64,000 bases of DNA from Anaerolineae bacterium (GTDB lineage Bacteria; Chloroflexota; Anaerolineae; Aggregatilineales; Phototrophicaceae): assembly GCA_022820665.1 (NCBI GenBank), contig JAJEFB010000045.1, positions 94,392 to 158,391 of the forward strand, read 5' to 3'. The notes under the pieces were generated by a model that saw nothing but the letters and a program-made list of their open reading frames with translations, had not been told where the DNA came from and ran no database searches. The first letter of the stretch is position 1, and each line of letters begins with the position of its first letter. Position numbers and translations under genes: made by a program. Positions 20,277 through 31,701 of the stretch are shown piece after piece.

Positions 20277-21326
20277 TTGAGGATAAGCAAAGCGATGCCA
20301 GGCGACGAGCGCTTCGTGAGCGGCAGCAAGGGCAAATCCGACCGCGAAAATGTCGCGCTGCGGCCCAAGCGGCTGGCGGATGTGATGGGTCAAGACCGCG
20401 TCCGAGAGAATCTCAGCATCATTATCGACGCCGCGGCGGGTCGCGGCGAGCCGATAGACCACTTGCTGTTTTACGGGCCGCCCGGCTTAGGCAAGACCTC
20501 GCTGGCCTACGTAGTCTCAAACGAAGTCGGCGCCAATATTCGGGTTACGGCGGGTCCCGCGATAGAAAGAGCCGGTGACTTGGCTGCTATCCTGACGCAC
20601 CTGAAAAAGGGCGATATCCTTTTCATAGACGAAGTGCATCGTCTGGGCAAAGCGGTCGAAGAGATCCTCTATCCGGCCATGGAAGACTTCGTACTCGACA
20701 TCGTCATAGGCAAAGGACCTGCCGCCAAGACTTTGCGTCTCAATCTGCCGCGGTTCACAGTGATCGGCGCCACCACGCGCCTGGCGCTCTTGGCCGCGCC
20801 CCTCCGCGACCGCTTCGGCGCGAGCTTTCGTCTCGACTTTTATGATCTGCCAGCCATGGAACAGATCGTAGAACGAGCCGCCGGGCTGCTTGAGGTTGAT
20901 ATCAATCGCGAAGGCACGGTCGAGATCGCCAAACGCGCCCGAGGAACGCCGCGCGTCGGGCTGCGTCTATTGCGGCGCGTGCGCGACTTCGCCGAGGCGC
21001 GTGCCGACGGCAGAATAGACGAAGATGTCACCAAGCGGGCTTTGGAGTTGATGGAAATCGACCACCTGGGTTTGGATGACATTGATCGGCGTATCTTGTA
21101 TACGATCATTGAGAAGTTCAGCGGCGGACCGGTGGGTCTGGAAACGATTGCCGCCGCCATTAGCGAAGACAGCGCGACCATCATGGATGTCTATGAGCCC
21201 TATTTGATACAGCTGGGATTTATTGACCGTACGCCCCGCGGTCGCGCTTGTACGCCGCGCGCCTACAAGCACTTAAATATCGAATTATCCGACGAAGATG
21301 CGCCCGATCAGCAACGCCTTTTATGA
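20277..21326 (+). CDS. ruvB: Holliday junction branch migration helicase RuvB
   Basis: [61 protein letters not shown]. Confidence 0.98.
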   Translation: MRISKAMPGDERFVSGSKGKSDRENVALRPKRLADVMGQDRVRENLSIIIDAAAGRGEPIDHLLFYGPPGLGKTSLAYVVSNEVGANIRVTAGPAIERAGDLAAILTHLKKGDILFIDEVHRLGKAVEEILYPAMEDFVLDIVIGKGPAAKTLRLNLPRFTVIGATTRLALLAAPLRDRFGASFRLDFYDLPAMEQIVERAAGLLEVDINREGTVEIAKRARGTPRVGLRLLRRVRDFAEARADGRIDEDVTKRALELMEIDHLGLDDIDRRILYTIIEKFSGGPVGLETIAAAISEDSATIMDVYEPYLIQLGFIDRTPRGRACTPRAYKHLNIELSDEDAPDQQRLL

Positions 21327-22390
21327 AAGTCAGCCAATTCGACTACGATCTACCTCCGGAATTTATCGCGCAGGCGCCTGCAAGCCCTCGCGATTCGTCA
21401 AGACTGCTCCACCTCGATCGAGCTACGGGCAACATCGCTCACTTCCGTTTCAATGATATTGTCCGTCTCTTGAACCCGGAAGATGTGCTGGTGATGAACA
21501 ATACGCGCGTAATACCGGCTCGTCTTGCGGCGCGCAAAGCCGCCACAGGCGGCAAGGTCGAGATCCTTCTGCTCCGCCGCTTGACCGCAACCCGCTGGAA
21601 AGCCCTGATCCGCGGCCGCAACATTCGTGAAAGCCAGCGCTTCGAGTTGGACAAAGGATCCATATCCTGCAAAACTATACGAGGGTTGCAACGGGGCCAG
21701 CATGTCATAGAGTTCGATCGCGCAATCGACGATCGCTTGCATGGCTTGGGCGATATCCCTTTGCCCCCCTACATCCAAAGAACGCTTGACGAATCCGAAA
21801 GATACCAGACAGTTTACAGCGCCGTCGATGGCTCTGCCGCCGCGCCCACAGCTGGCTTGCATTTTACGCCCGAGCTGATGGCGAATCTGCGGAATTTCGG
21901 GGTCAAGTTAGCCTATTGCACCTTGCACATCGGTCTTGATACTTTTCAGCCAGTTGCTGTCGACGAGGTCTCGGATCATGTCATCCACAGTGAATTTGCC
22001 AGCTTGGACGCCGAAGCCGCCGGAATAATCAACGGCGCCATCGAGTCCGGGCGCCGCGTCATCGCGGTCGGAACAACCTCCGCACGAACGCTGGAGAGCG
22101 CGGCGCAATCGCGCAATCAAGACGACAGCATCGGTCAAGACCATCATTCATGCGATTCCGGCAAAAGCCTGGTCGCTCCCATCAGCGGTGATACCGATCT
22201 GTTCATAGTGCCGGGTTTCAACTGGCGCGTCGTTGACGCCATGATCACAAATTTCCATTTGCCGCGTTCTACTTTGCTGATGATGCTCAGCGCTTTTGCG
22301 GGCCGCGAGGTCATTTTGAAGGCCTATGAGATCGCAAAAGAAGAAGCTTACCGCTTCTATTCCTTCGGCGACGCCATGTTCGTCACCTGA
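21323..22390 (+). CDS. queA: S-adenosylmethionine:tRNA ribosyltransferase-isomerase
   Basis: [60 protein letters not shown]-like; ATGA overlap with ruvB stop. Confidence 0.97.
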   Translation: MKVSQFDYDLPPEFIAQAPASPRDSSRLLHLDRATGNIAHFRFNDIVRLLNPEDVLVMNNTRVIPARLAARKAATGGKVEILLLRRLTATRWKALIRGRNIRESQRFELDKGSISCKTIRGLQRGQHVIEFDRAIDDRLHGLGDIPLPPYIQRTLDESERYQTVYSAVDGSAAAPTAGLHFTPELMANLRNFGVKLAYCTLHIGLDTFQPVAVDEVSDHVIHSEFASLDAEAAGIINGAIESGRRVIAVGTTSARTLESAAQSRNQDDSIGQDHHSCDSGKSLVAPISGDTDLFIVPGFNWRVVDAMITNFHLPRSTLLMMLSAFAGREVILKAYEIAKEEAYRFYSFGDAMFVT

Positions 22391-22443
22391 CTCCAGCTTC
22401 GCCAGCCCTACAGCGCCTGCGGCATTTCCCGCAAAAATGCGCC

Positions 22444-22473
22444 TTGACCGACCAGGCTGCCAAGGTATATACT
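22444..22473 (+). promoter_or_regulatory. Putative sigma70-type promoter upstream of rplU
   Basis: TTGACC-N18-TATACT. Confidence 0.45.
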
Positions 22474-22591
22474 TCCCTTCGCCCTGCAACCCGGTGTAGG
22501 GCATTTTACTGTTAGCCCAATTTTCCCCGTTTGCGGAGCCGCACAGAGCCTCCGCCGCGGAGAACAGAAGCGAAGGTTGGAGAATCCCATC

Positions 22592-22903
22592 ATGTACGCA
22601 ATTATCCGCAGTGGTGGCAAGCAATATCGCGCGGAAGTCGGCGCGACGATAGACGTAGACCGCCTGCCGAACGACGTTGGCGACTCGATAGAGATCGGCG
22701 ATGTCTTGCTGGTCGCCAATGGCGACGACACAGTTATTGGTCAACCACGGGTCGCGGGCGCTTCGGTATCGGCAACTGTTGTGGACCAGTTCCGCGGCAA
22801 AAAGATCATCGTATACAAATATCGCCAGCGCACAAATTACCGGCGCAAGCAAGGACATCGTCAATACTACACGCGTCTGCGCATTGACGACATTTCGATT
22901 TGA
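22592..22903 (+). CDS. rplU: 50S ribosomal protein L21
   Basis: [17 protein letters not shown] ... [29 protein letters not shown]. Confidence 0.97.
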   Translation: MYAIIRSGGKQYRAEVGATIDVDRLPNDVGDSIEIGDVLLVANGDDTVIGQPRVAGASVSATVVDQFRGKKIIVYKYRQRTNYRRKQGHRQYYTRLRIDDISI

Positions 22904-22928
22904 CCGGTCGATCAGGAGAACTTTCACA

Positions 22929-23216
22929 ATGGCACATAAAAAAGGCGGCGGCTCGTCCAGCAACGGCCGCGACAGCAACTCAAAAAGGCTTGGCGTAAAG
23001 AATTACGGGGGACAATTTGTTATACCCGGGAACATCATCGTGCGTCAGCGCGGCACCAAATTCCATCCAGGCGAAGGCGTCGACATTGGCAAAGACCACA
23101 CCATATTCGCTACCCGCGCGGGTTTTGTGACATTCGAAAAAATGCGCGGACGCAAAGGGCAAAAGCGCATCAGCGTTTACGAAACGCACGAGAAGACGGG
23201 CCAGACCCTAAACTAA
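22929..23216 (+). CDS. rpmA: 50S ribosomal protein L27
   Basis: [48 protein letters not shown]. Confidence 0.98.
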   Translation: MAHKKGGGSSSNGRDSNSKRLGVKNYGGQFVIPGNIIVRQRGTKFHPGEGVDIGKDHTIFATRAGFVTFEKMRGRKGQKRISVYETHEKTGQTLN

Positions 23217-23277
23217 CCAATTCGCTCAATAAGTCATTCACGCCACTCTGCCGAGCCGTGAATGCGTGGAGGAAGTC

Positions 23278-23736
23278 ATGAAGGAAGCGATTCACCCCGC
23301 CTGGCACGAGGCGCAAGTTCGCTGCATCACCTGTGGTACAACTTGGACGACCGGCGCCACGGTCGAATCCCTGACAGTAGAAATCTGTTCCAATTGTCAC
23401 CCCTTTTACACGGGCGAGCAGCGCATTGTCGATACCGAAGGACGCGTCGACAAGTTCATGAAGCGGCTGAAGCAGCGTGACGAGATCCGTAGCGAGCAAG
23501 AACAGCGGGAGGCGGAACGGGCGCCGCTGGAGTTGCCTGTTCGCGAGCTGGACCTGGGTACGCGCTACACCAACATTCTGGAAGACAATGGCATCACCGT
23601 GGTGGCCGACGTCTTGACTCGCCTGGGTGACGAAGACGATGAGGAAAGCATTCTGGCGATCCAGGGCATCGGGCGCAAGGTATTGAGCGATCTCAAGAAA
23701 ACGCTGCGCGCCAAGGGCTACGAAATCGCCAATTGA
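23278..23736 (+). CDS. rpmE: 50S ribosomal protein L31 (C+ type) with C-terminal RNA polymerase alpha-CTD-like domain
   Basis: L31: [20 protein letters not shown]...[25 protein letters not shown]-term: [31 protein letters not shown]...[28 protein letters not shown]. Confidence 0.9.
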   Translation: MKEAIHPAWHEAQVRCITCGTTWTTGATVESLTVEICSNCHPFYTGEQRIVDTEGRVDKFMKRLKQRDEIRSEQEQREAERAPLELPVRELDLGTRYTNILEDNGITVVADVLTRLGDEDDEESILAIQGIGRKVLSDLKKTLRAKGYEIAN

Positions 23737-23863
23737 CGGCTCACTTGATGTGAAAAGCGAGGCCCCGCTTTCACTTGATTGCCCCGCTCCACAACTTATG
23801 CCACATGCCGGCTCTCGGGCGCGCGGTTTATCCATCTGTCAATAACTGAGGGACGCTTGCTAA

Positions 23864-24457
23864 ATGCAGACGCATTCGGGTCGTATTGAAGTCATTTGCG
23901 GAAGCATGTTCTGTGGCAAGACCGAGGAACTGATAAGGCGCGTCCGGCGCGCCATTATCGCCAAGCAGAAGATCAAAGTATTCAAGCCCAGTCTCGACGA
24001 CCGCTACGGGATTCAAAATATTACCAGTCATACGGGACAGACGGTTGCTGCGGTCCCGGTACTGGATTCCAGCGAGATCCTGCAATTCGCAAACGGGGGT
24101 ACGACTGTCGTCGCGATTGACGAAGCTCAATTCTTTGACGGAGGCATCGTCGGCGTGGTGCAGGAACTCGTCGACAAGTTCAACATCCGCGTGATCATCG
24201 CCGGGCTTGACCTCGACTTCCGAGGCCAGCCCTTCGGCGCGATGCCGCAATTGCTGAGCATCGCCGAAGAAGTTGTCAAGCTACATGCAATCTGTGTTGT
24301 CTGTGGAGAAAACGCCAGCCGAACGCAACGTCTGGTGAACGGCGCGCCCGCCTCGTACCACGATCCCATCATACTGGTAGGCGCCCAAGAATCCTACGAA
24401 GCGCGCTGCCGACTGCATCACGAGGTGCCCGGCAGCCCCGATACACAAGCCCCTTGA
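23864..24457 (+). CDS. tdk: Thymidine kinase
   Basis: [42 protein letters not shown]. Confidence 0.97.
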   Translation: MQTHSGRIEVICGSMFCGKTEELIRRVRRAIIAKQKIKVFKPSLDDRYGIQNITSHTGQTVAAVPVLDSSEILQFANGGTTVVAIDEAQFFDGGIVGVVQELVDKFNIRVIIAGLDLDFRGQPFGAMPQLLSIAEEVVKLHAICVVCGENASRTQRLVNGAPASYHDPIILVGAQESYEARCRLHHEVPGSPDTQAP

Positions 24458-24467
24458 CTGAAGCGCG

Positions 24468-25325
24468 CTAGCTTAGCAATCCAGGAATCTCTTCAGGATT
24501 CGCCGCGACGCGCGCGCCGGCCGCTTCCAGCGCCTGGATCTTTTCCTCGGCAGATCCTTCGCCGCCATCGACGATCGCGCCGGCATGCCCCATGCGCTTG
24601 CCCGGGGGCGCGCTGCGCCCGGCGATGAAGGCGGCAACGGGCTTTGTCATCGCATTCTTGATATATTCGGCCGCGACGATCTCCGCGCTGCCGCCGATCT
24701 CGCCCAGCAAAGCTACTTTTTCCGTTTCCGGATCGTTCTCAAACATTTCGAGAACTTCGACAAAGGTCGTGCCAATGACCGGGTCGCCGCCAATCCCCAC
24801 AATAGTTGAGTTGCCGATGCCGGCGTTTTTCATGGCAAAACCGACTTCGTAGGTCAAGGTCCCGCTCTTGGACACCACCCCTACGTTTCCAGGCACTGCT
24901 ACCATAGCAGGAATGATGCCGACTTTCGCTTGCCCGGGCGTCATCACGCCGGGGCAATTAGGACCGATCAATCGTGTCCCCTTTTGCGCGCAATAGCTGA
25001 CTACCCTCATCATGTCCGAGACCGGGATATGCTCGGTCAGACAAATAACAAGCCGGAGGCCAGCGTCTGCGGCTTCCATCATGGCGTCCGCGGCAAAACG
25101 CGCCGGCACTGTCACCAGGCTGACATCGGCATTGGTTGTTTCGACGGCTTTGCGCATAGTGTCGAAGACCGGCTTGCCCTCAAACCACTCGCCGCCTTTC
25201 CCGGGCGTGACGCCGCCAACAACATCTGTTCCGTACTCCATCATGAGCTTGGCGTGGAAGCCGCCCTGTCGCCCGGTTATGCCCTGTACCAGCACCTTGG
25301 AACTTCGATCAATGAGAATCGACAT
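24468..25325 (-). CDS. sucD: Succinate-CoA ligase alpha subunit
   Basis: [51 protein letters not shown]. Confidence 0.97.
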   Translation of the reverse strand: MSILIDRSSKVLVQGITGRQGGFHAKLMMEYGTDVVGGVTPGKGGEWFEGKPVFDTMRKAVETTNADVSLVTVPARFAADAMMEAADAGLRLVICLTEHIPVSDMMRVVSYCAQKGTRLIGPNCPGVMTPGQAKVGIIPAMVAVPGNVGVVSKSGTLTYEVGFAMKNAGIGNSTIVGIGGDPVIGTTFVEVLEMFENDPETEKVALLGEIGGSAEIVAAEYIKNAMTKPVAAFIAGRSAPPGKRMGHAGAIVDGGEGSAEEKIQALEAAGARVAANPEEIPGLLS

Positions 25326-25326
25326 G

Positions 25327-26487
25327 CTAAGCCCCTTCCTTCACAGCGGCGACCGCCATCTTGGCGGCGTCGGTCAAGGTCTGCGCGCTCATGATGTTGG
25401 GGATCTGCGCCTCGCTGATGATGCGGTTTCCAGCGGGGGCGTTGGTGCCTTGCAACCGAATAACCATGGGGACGTCCGGTTTCACCTCGTTGTAAGCCGT
25501 CAAGATGCCGTTGGCTACTTCGTCGCAACGGGTGATTCCGCCAAAAATATTAAAGAGAACGCACTTCACGTTTGAGTCGGAGAGGATGATGCGCAAAGCC
25601 GTGGCAACTTGCTCCGGCGTCGCTCCGCCGCCGATATCCAGGAAGTTCGCCGGACCGATCCCGTTCGCGTCTCCATAGAGCTTGGTCATGTCCATTGTCG
25701 TCATTGCCAAACCAGCGCCGTTGACCATACAGCCGATTTGGCCATCCAGCTTTATATAGGTGATTCCCGCTTCGCGGGCTTGACGCTCCGATTCAAGTTC
25801 GTCGCTGGCGTCGCGTTCGGCTGTTAGCGCCGGCTGGCGGAAGAGCGCATTTTCATCGATGATAACTTTCCCGTCGACCGCCAATAGATCGCCCCCGCCA
25901 GTGATAACCAAGGGGTTGATTTCCGCGAGTTCCGCATCGCTTTCCACATAGCAGCGGTAAAGACCGCGCAAGATTGATCCGAATTGACGCCACAGCGCCC
26001 GAGGCATGCCCATCGCGCTGGCAATGTAAGTCACTTGGAATCCCTGCAATCCCAGGATGGGATCAATGTGCTCACGCGTGATCGCGTCGGGCCGCTCGCG
26101 ATTGAGCTCTTCAATATCCATGCCGCCGTCCATCGACGTCATGATCAATGGACGACCCGCCCCTCTGTCATTGGTGATCGCCAGATAGATCTCGCGCTCA
26201 ATATCGGCGCCGGGATCGACCAGTACTTTATCGACGCGCAGTCCCTTAATGTCCATTCCAAGGATCTGTTCGGCATAAGCTCGGGCTTCTTCGACATTCT
26301 TCGCTACTTTGACGCCGCCGGCTTTCCCGCGACCGCCGACATGCGCCTGCGCCTTTATGACAACAACGCCGCCCAACTCGGCAGCGATTTGCTGGACCTC
26401 GTCGGCTGTCGTCGCAACCTGGCCTTCAGGAATCGGTATCCCGAAATCGCGAAACAAGAACTTGGATTGATATTCATGCAACTTCAA
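25327..26487 (-). CDS. sucC: Succinate-CoA ligase beta subunit
   Basis: [73 protein letters not shown]. Confidence 0.98.
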   Translation of the reverse strand: MKLHEYQSKFLFRDFGIPIPEGQVATTADEVQQIAAELGGVVVIKAQAHVGGRGKAGGVKVAKNVEEARAYAEQILGMDIKGLRVDKVLVDPGADIEREIYLAITNDRGAGRPLIMTSMDGGMDIEELNRERPDAITREHIDPILGLQGFQVTYIASAMGMPRALWRQFGSILRGLYRCYVESDAELAEINPLVITGGGDLLAVDGKVIIDENALFRQPALTAERDASDELESERQAREAGITYIKLDGQIGCMVNGAGLAMTTMDMTKLYGDANGIGPANFLDIGGGATPEQVATALRIILSDSNVKCVLFNIFGGITRCDEVANGILTAYNEVKPDVPMVIRLQGTNAPAGNRIISEAQIPNIMSAQTLTDAAKMAVAAVKEGA

Positions 26488-26805
26488 TGCTTGCTTCCTC
26501 CATTAAGTCGCCATGCGCCTGGCAATGCGAAACGCTGTCGGAGTCTTTGCAAGACGCGGTTTCTTTACCTAAGCTTGGCTAATTGTGTCGTAAGTAGGAA
26601 ATCGCTTCGGGCGCTTCCCGTCGACGCAGAATAGGCAGCGTGCCGTTTGGCGGACCTCGCAAGGTTACGCTATACTGGAATTAATCTCAAGTCACAATCG
26701 CGCTTGTTTGACGGCAGATTATCGGTCCGTTCGAGTTGTCCGATAGAGCGGTTTTTTATACGGGAAGTGTGGCGCGGAACGCAGTTCATACGCGGGGGGT
26801 AACCG

Positions 26806-28596
26806 ATGAAACGATTATCGGCGCTTATTTTCATTGTAGTCTTGTGTCTTGCTCTCAATGTCTTTTACGGACATCCTCAAACTGCCGAAAACCTGTTGAC
26901 CAATCCCGGTTTTGAAGGAGATTTCGTCGAGCAAGACGGTGAGGCGTCGCAAAACGTCGCCGCCGGATGGAACGCTTGGCACATACCCCGCAGTGATTCC
27001 AGCCCTGCCTACGCCAATCACGCGCCTTTCTATAATGAAGAGACTGTGCGCACGCGCGGCGATGAACCCGGCAAAGCCCAGGTCTATTTCAACCAATACG
27101 CGACCCACCAGGGCGGCGTTTATCAGCAAGTTGACGATCTGACCGTCGGCACTAACTATCGCTTCAGTATCTACGCCTGGGTATGGTCTTCAATTGGACA
27201 AGATTGGGACATCAGCGAGCAGCCCGGCAACGTCAGCGTTAGAGTCGGTATTGATCCCTCCGGCGGCACAGACGGCGACAGCGAAGATATCGTCTGGTCA
27301 ACAACTGCGGTCTTCCTGTACAACGCCTACTACCAGTATTCGGTGATTGCCGCGGCAGAGAGCGCTACGATTACGGTATTCGTCGAATCTACCGTCGGCG
27401 AGCCAGTCGCCAACAACTATATTTACCTGGAGGATGCGGTACTGGAGGTGGCGACCCAGAACGTCGTCGTTGTGGACAGCACGCCTACGTCAGAGACCAA
27501 TGAAGAACTTGCGGGCGGGGCTGGGGGCGCAACCACGCCCACTCTGGAGCCTACATCAACCGCCACCGCCGCTCAAGATGCGACGGCGACCGAAGCGCCA
27601 ATCGCTACCCAGGAACCGGCAGCCACCGATCAGCCAACGGCGACTGAGATTCCTCCTACCGATACGGCTGAACCAACCGCTACAGAAGAAGCGGCGGCCA
27701 CCGATGTACCAGATGACGCTTCAGTTTCTGATGAGTATCTCGAAACTGTCACTCACACGGTCGTTGAGGACGATACGATCTCAGCCATCGCGCTTCAATA
27801 CGGCAGTACGGAAGAGGCGATTAAAGACGCCAACGGACTTACGAGTTCGTTGATCGTTGTCGGCCAACAACTGATCGTGCCGATCAATCTGCCCGATCCG
27901 ACCGAAACGCCCTTGCCGCCGGACCTGCCAACAGCTACGGAAACGCCTGTCCCGCCTACCGAGACGCCGACGCCAACCGCAACGCCGATACCAACTGCGA
28001 CGCCGGTGGTCTATATCGTACGAACAGGCGATACGCTTCTGGACATCGCCGTGGCACATAGCACAACGGTCGAGGCGCTGGTGCAACTGAACGGCATTCA
28101 GAATCCGGACCGATTGGCTGTCGGCCTGGTCTTGCTGATTCCAACGCCCGATCCAACGCCTTTGCCGACAGCCACTCCTCAGATCCATCTGACGGCGCTT
28201 GCGGAATCAACGATTACCTCCTATACAACGTACACAGTGCAGATCGGCGACACGCTTGACGAAATCGCGACTCAGTTCAACACGACGATCGACGCGATTG
28301 TACGGTTGAACGGCATAACTAACCCCAGCCGTATTGATCCTGGCCAAGTCCTGCAAATCCCGGCCGCCCCGGGAGAAGGAACGCCGACCGGGGATCAGAC
28401 CGCGACGGCTACATTGCTGCCTTCGCCTACGCCAATCCCAACTTCCGCGCCTACGACATATACTGTACAAGCCGGGGACACACTGTTCCAAATTGCGGAG
28501 CGCTTTGGCGTTAGTGTGGTCGAATTGGGCACATACAACAACATCGTCGACTATAACACTGTGTATCCAGGACAGGTGCTGACCATTCCAGGATAA
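26806..28596 (+). CDS. Secreted protein: beta-sandwich/CBM-like N-domain, Thr/Pro/Ala linkers, four LysM domains
   Basis: Signal peptide; ENLLTNPGFEGDF; LysM repeats HTVVEDDTISAIALQYG, YIVRTGDTLLDIAVAHS, YTVQIGDTLDEIATQFN, YTVQAGDTLFQIAERFG. Confidence 0.85.
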   Translation: MKRLSALIFIVVLCLALNVFYGHPQTAENLLTNPGFEGDFVEQDGEASQNVAAGWNAWHIPRSDSSPAYANHAPFYNEETVRTRGDEPGKAQVYFNQYATHQGGVYQQVDDLTVGTNYRFSIYAWVWSSIGQDWDISEQPGNVSVRVGIDPSGGTDGDSEDIVWSTTAVFLYNAYYQYSVIAAAESATITVFVESTVGEPVANNYIYLEDAVLEVATQNVVVVDSTPTSETNEELAGGAGGATTPTLEPTSTATAAQDATATEAPIATQEPAATDQPTATEIPPTDTAEPTATEEAAATDVPDDASVSDEYLETVTHTVVEDDTISAIALQYGSTEEAIKDANGLTSSLIVVGQQLIVPINLPDPTETPLPPDLPTATETPVPPTETPTPTATPIPTATPVVYIVRTGDTLLDIAVAHSTTVEALVQLNGIQNPDRLAVGLVLLIPTPDPTPLPTATPQIHLTALAESTITSYTTYTVQIGDTLDEIATQFNTTIDAIVRLNGITNPSRIDPGQVLQIPAAPGEGTPTGDQTATATLLPSPTPIPTSAPTTYTVQAGDTLFQIAERFGVSVVELGTYNNIVDYNTVYPGQVLTIPG

Positions 28597-28923
28597 GCCA
28601 ATGGTCCCTCGCCGTAAACGCTCGAACCAACATAATTACATTAGCTCGCGCGAAATTCTGCGCGAGCTTCTTCTGTCGGCTGCGAGGGCTGTTATTCGCG
28701 TCTTGCCGAGAACGAAGGCGCTATTTTTGAATTATCGAAATAAAATCCTGTATTCGCCGCTGTACATACAATGGAAATGCGCTTTAGCATAGGCATAATC
28801 TGCTTGGACAAGCGCGGTTTGGCGATCGACAAGCTGTCTGCCAATCCGCGGTCCTTGTTTGATCTGCCCAAATCGCTCGCCGTGCAGGATCGGGGATATG
28901 CTGGTTTTTGACAAGGAGCCACC

Positions 28924-30432
28924 TTGAAGACGCTTGGCGCTCTGAGTTATTTCATCTTGCTTTGCGTGGTCTTGAGTTTCTCGTACTTGCTGTTGGCGCA
29001 AGGGCAAAGCAATTCCGTCCTGACAGTGCACGTGGTGCAGCGTGGCGAAAACCTGTTTCGGATTGCCTTGCAATACAATCTCTTCGCCAATGAGGTGGCA
29101 AAAGCCAACGGTATCACTGACAACGATAGCATCGTCGTCGGCCAGCGCCTGATTATTCCCCTCATACAGGACGTGCCGGATGAACCGCTCGCGCATACCG
29201 CCCTGGCTGGCGAAACCATTCACAGTATCGCGACTGCCTACGGTAAAACCGTAGACGATCTATTGTCTCTAAACGGACTCGCCGAAGATGCGGAAGTCTA
29301 TGTCGGTCAGCGCCTTGTAATTGTCCCGGGAGAGCTCGAGGCAGATCCAACGCCGACCCTGGTCCCGTCCGTCGCTGCGGAATCAACGCCCACATCTTCA
29401 CAGCCGATATCGGCCGGCGTGACTAATCCTGCCAGGCTGATACTGGGTGATCCCAATTTCGCCTTTGTCCATACAGTTGAGGCGGGTGATACCGTATTCG
29501 ACATCGGCATGCGTTTCAACTTGACAGTCAGCGATATCGCCAAGGGAAACAACTTGCAGGACCCAACCAAGATCTTCATCGGTCAGCGACTCGTTATTCC
29601 CGGCATCGAACCTCCTCGGTTGGCGCATGACCTGCCGGATATCGTAGCTTCGTTCACGATAGATCCGCTGATACTTGAAGAAGGGAGAACCGGCCGTTTC
29701 AAAGTCCACACGACAGTTCCAGTCGAAGTCAGCGGCACATTTTTAGGGCAGGAATTGCGTATCATCGCAAGCGAAGACAACATGCGTCACAACGTCATGG
29801 TCGGCATCCCGATGTTCACTGAACAAGGCGTTTACCCGCTGCGGCTCGACCTGGTTGACGAAGGAGCGACATCGGTCTCGATCGCGGCCAATCTGCAAAT
29901 CATAGCCGGAGGATACGGCTATCAGACCATTACAATAGACAATTCTGAATTGTTGTCACCGGCTCTGGAGAGCGAAGAGCGCGCCCTGCTGGTCCGGGCA
30001 ACAACGCCATTCACCCAAGACAAATACTGGGACGCATCGCTAAGCCTGCCCGCCGCGGCAACGATGAACGCGCGTTTTGGCACCCTTCGTTCGTATAATG
30101 GCAGCGCCTATGACCGTTATCATCATGGCGTCGATTTCGCAGGCGGCACGGGAACCCCGGTTTTGGCTGCGGCCGACGGCAAAGTTGTCCTGGCGGATAT
30201 GCTCAACATCCGCGGTCGCACAACCGTCATTGATCATGGCTGGGGGCTGTATACAGCCTACGCGCACCAAAACAGCATTCAAGTGAGCCTGGGCGAGCAA
30301 GTGACTTCCGGTCAAATCATCGGCGCCATTGGTTCAACCGGTAGAAGCACCGGTCCCCACCTGCACTGGGAAGTTTGGCTCAATGGCGTGAATGTTGACC
30401 CGCTGCAGTGGGTTCAGCAAGTCTTCCCGTAG
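28924..30432 (+). CDS. LysM (x3) + M23 metallopeptidase domain protein
   Basis: HVVQRGENLFRIALQYN, HTALAGETIHSIATAYG, HTVEAGDTVFDIGMRFN; M23 RYHHGVDFAGGTGTPVLAAADGKVV...GSTGRSTGPHLHWEVW. Confidence 0.93.
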   Translation: MKTLGALSYFILLCVVLSFSYLLLAQGQSNSVLTVHVVQRGENLFRIALQYNLFANEVAKANGITDNDSIVVGQRLIIPLIQDVPDEPLAHTALAGETIHSIATAYGKTVDDLLSLNGLAEDAEVYVGQRLVIVPGELEADPTPTLVPSVAAESTPTSSQPISAGVTNPARLILGDPNFAFVHTVEAGDTVFDIGMRFNLTVSDIAKGNNLQDPTKIFIGQRLVIPGIEPPRLAHDLPDIVASFTIDPLILEEGRTGRFKVHTTVPVEVSGTFLGQELRIIASEDNMRHNVMVGIPMFTEQGVYPLRLDLVDEGATSVSIAANLQIIAGGYGYQTITIDNSELLSPALESEERALLVRATTPFTQDKYWDASLSLPAAATMNARFGTLRSYNGSAYDRYHHGVDFAGGTGTPVLAAADGKVVLADMLNIRGRTTVIDHGWGLYTAYAHQNSIQVSLGEQVTSGQIIGAIGSTGRSTGPHLHWEVWLNGVNVDPLQWVQQVFP

Positions 30433-30451
30433 CTCCGGCAGGGCTTCAACG

Positions 30452-31603
30452 CTAGGACTCGAAGGCGCCGTCGAGAGCTTCAAAGTCAGTGAACAGAAAA
30501 TGGTCGTGGTAGTAGTGGATCCAAAGGAACGACAGGATTGCCGTATAATATGCGATATCAAAATGACTGTTGCCGTCAATACCCGGTTTGACGATGCCGG
30601 CCAAGCCGTAGACCAGTAAGAAAATGACCCCCGAGCCTAGAAGCAACATTGCGCTGAACGCATAGAGCGCGCGAGCGTCCTTGGTCCGTCGGCTGAACTT
30701 CGCCACAAGCGGCGCGTCGCCCTCCAGATTGCCAATCATTTGCCGAATCTTGATAATGTAAAAGGTTATCGCCAAATACTGGAACGAGTGCCAGGTGTTT
30801 AAGCCTTGGAATGCCGTATCAAGGTTGGGAAGCAGCGGCGTGAAAAACGCCACAGTTACCGTCAAGCCAATGAACACAAACTTGGGAACATTTAGCGTGC
30901 CTTGGCGATATTCTGTGAAGGACTTGTACAAATACGCGACAAGCGCTGTCGCAAATACGATTGTCACAAGAATGAAGAACCACGGATTATGCGGCTGTTG
31001 AAATAGATCCGGGATCGCCTCTCCCAGGTCGTTTTGGCCGATTTCAAATTGCCCTTGACTGATCTTCCACATCGCAATTGGAAACAGACTGGTCAGCACA
31101 ATGGCGTAATCAATGAATCTCGACACTGGACTCAATGCGCTCTTACGCACGAATTTCGCTTCCTTGTGGTTGTAAAGCTCGACGATATAGGTCACTTGAT
31201 GAAGGACATGAAGCGATGCCCAAAAGAAGAAAAACGTGAGCATCAAGTTCAAGTTCAGGAAAGCCAGAGATATGACAATGACGGGAATTATGATCGAGGA
31301 TCGAATCAGCGTTGGATACCGCTCTTTGAAGCCCTCGTCCAAACCTGTGCGCAGGAATGTAGACATCATGTGCGGTCCGCCAATAGCGATTGCGACAAAG
31401 GCGTTGACCAAGTTTCGGCTAAAATCGTCGTCCATGCCCAATTGCACGCCGAGCAGGTACAGGACATAGGGCAAAGGCACCACAACGACGCTCAAAGTGA
31501 TGAAGAAAAGATCCCATCGTTTGTTGCGTAGCCAAAGACCGCCTTTGTCGATCTCCGCCGCGTAGATTTCAGACTCTGCAAGTGTTATGGCGCTCGTTGC
31601 CAA
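30452..31603 (-). CDS. Uncharacterised His-rich multi-TM membrane protein
   Basis: 383-aa ORF with several TM segments and membrane-proximal His motifs GGPHMMSTF, LHVLHQ, WHSFQYL, HYYHDHF. Confidence 0.75.
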   Translation of the reverse strand: MATSAITLAESEIYAAEIDKGGLWLRNKRWDLFFITLSVVVVPLPYVLYLLGVQLGMDDDFSRNLVNAFVAIAIGGPHMMSTFLRTGLDEGFKERYPTLIRSSIIIPVIVISLAFLNLNLMLTFFFFWASLHVLHQVTYIVELYNHKEAKFVRKSALSPVSRFIDYAIVLTSLFPIAMWKISQGQFEIGQNDLGEAIPDLFQQPHNPWFFILVTIVFATALVAYLYKSFTEYRQGTLNVPKFVFIGLTVTVAFFTPLLPNLDTAFQGLNTWHSFQYLAITFYIIKIRQMIGNLEGDAPLVAKFSRRTKDARALYAFSAMLLLGSGVIFLLVYGLAGIVKPGIDGNSHFDIAYYTAILSFLWIHYYHDHFLFTDFEALDGAFES

Positions 31604-31701
31604 GGCTAAACTCCAACGTAAATGGTTACTGTAATTCTACTGCAATTTATTTAGCGATGCAAAGTATATTTTCCTTGATCGCCGTTAGAAATTCAACTGG
31701 A

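Noticed and set aside
22148-22978. 276-aa minus-strand ORF
   Set aside because: Antisense to queA 3' end, rplU and start of rpmA; ribosomal protein genes take precedence.
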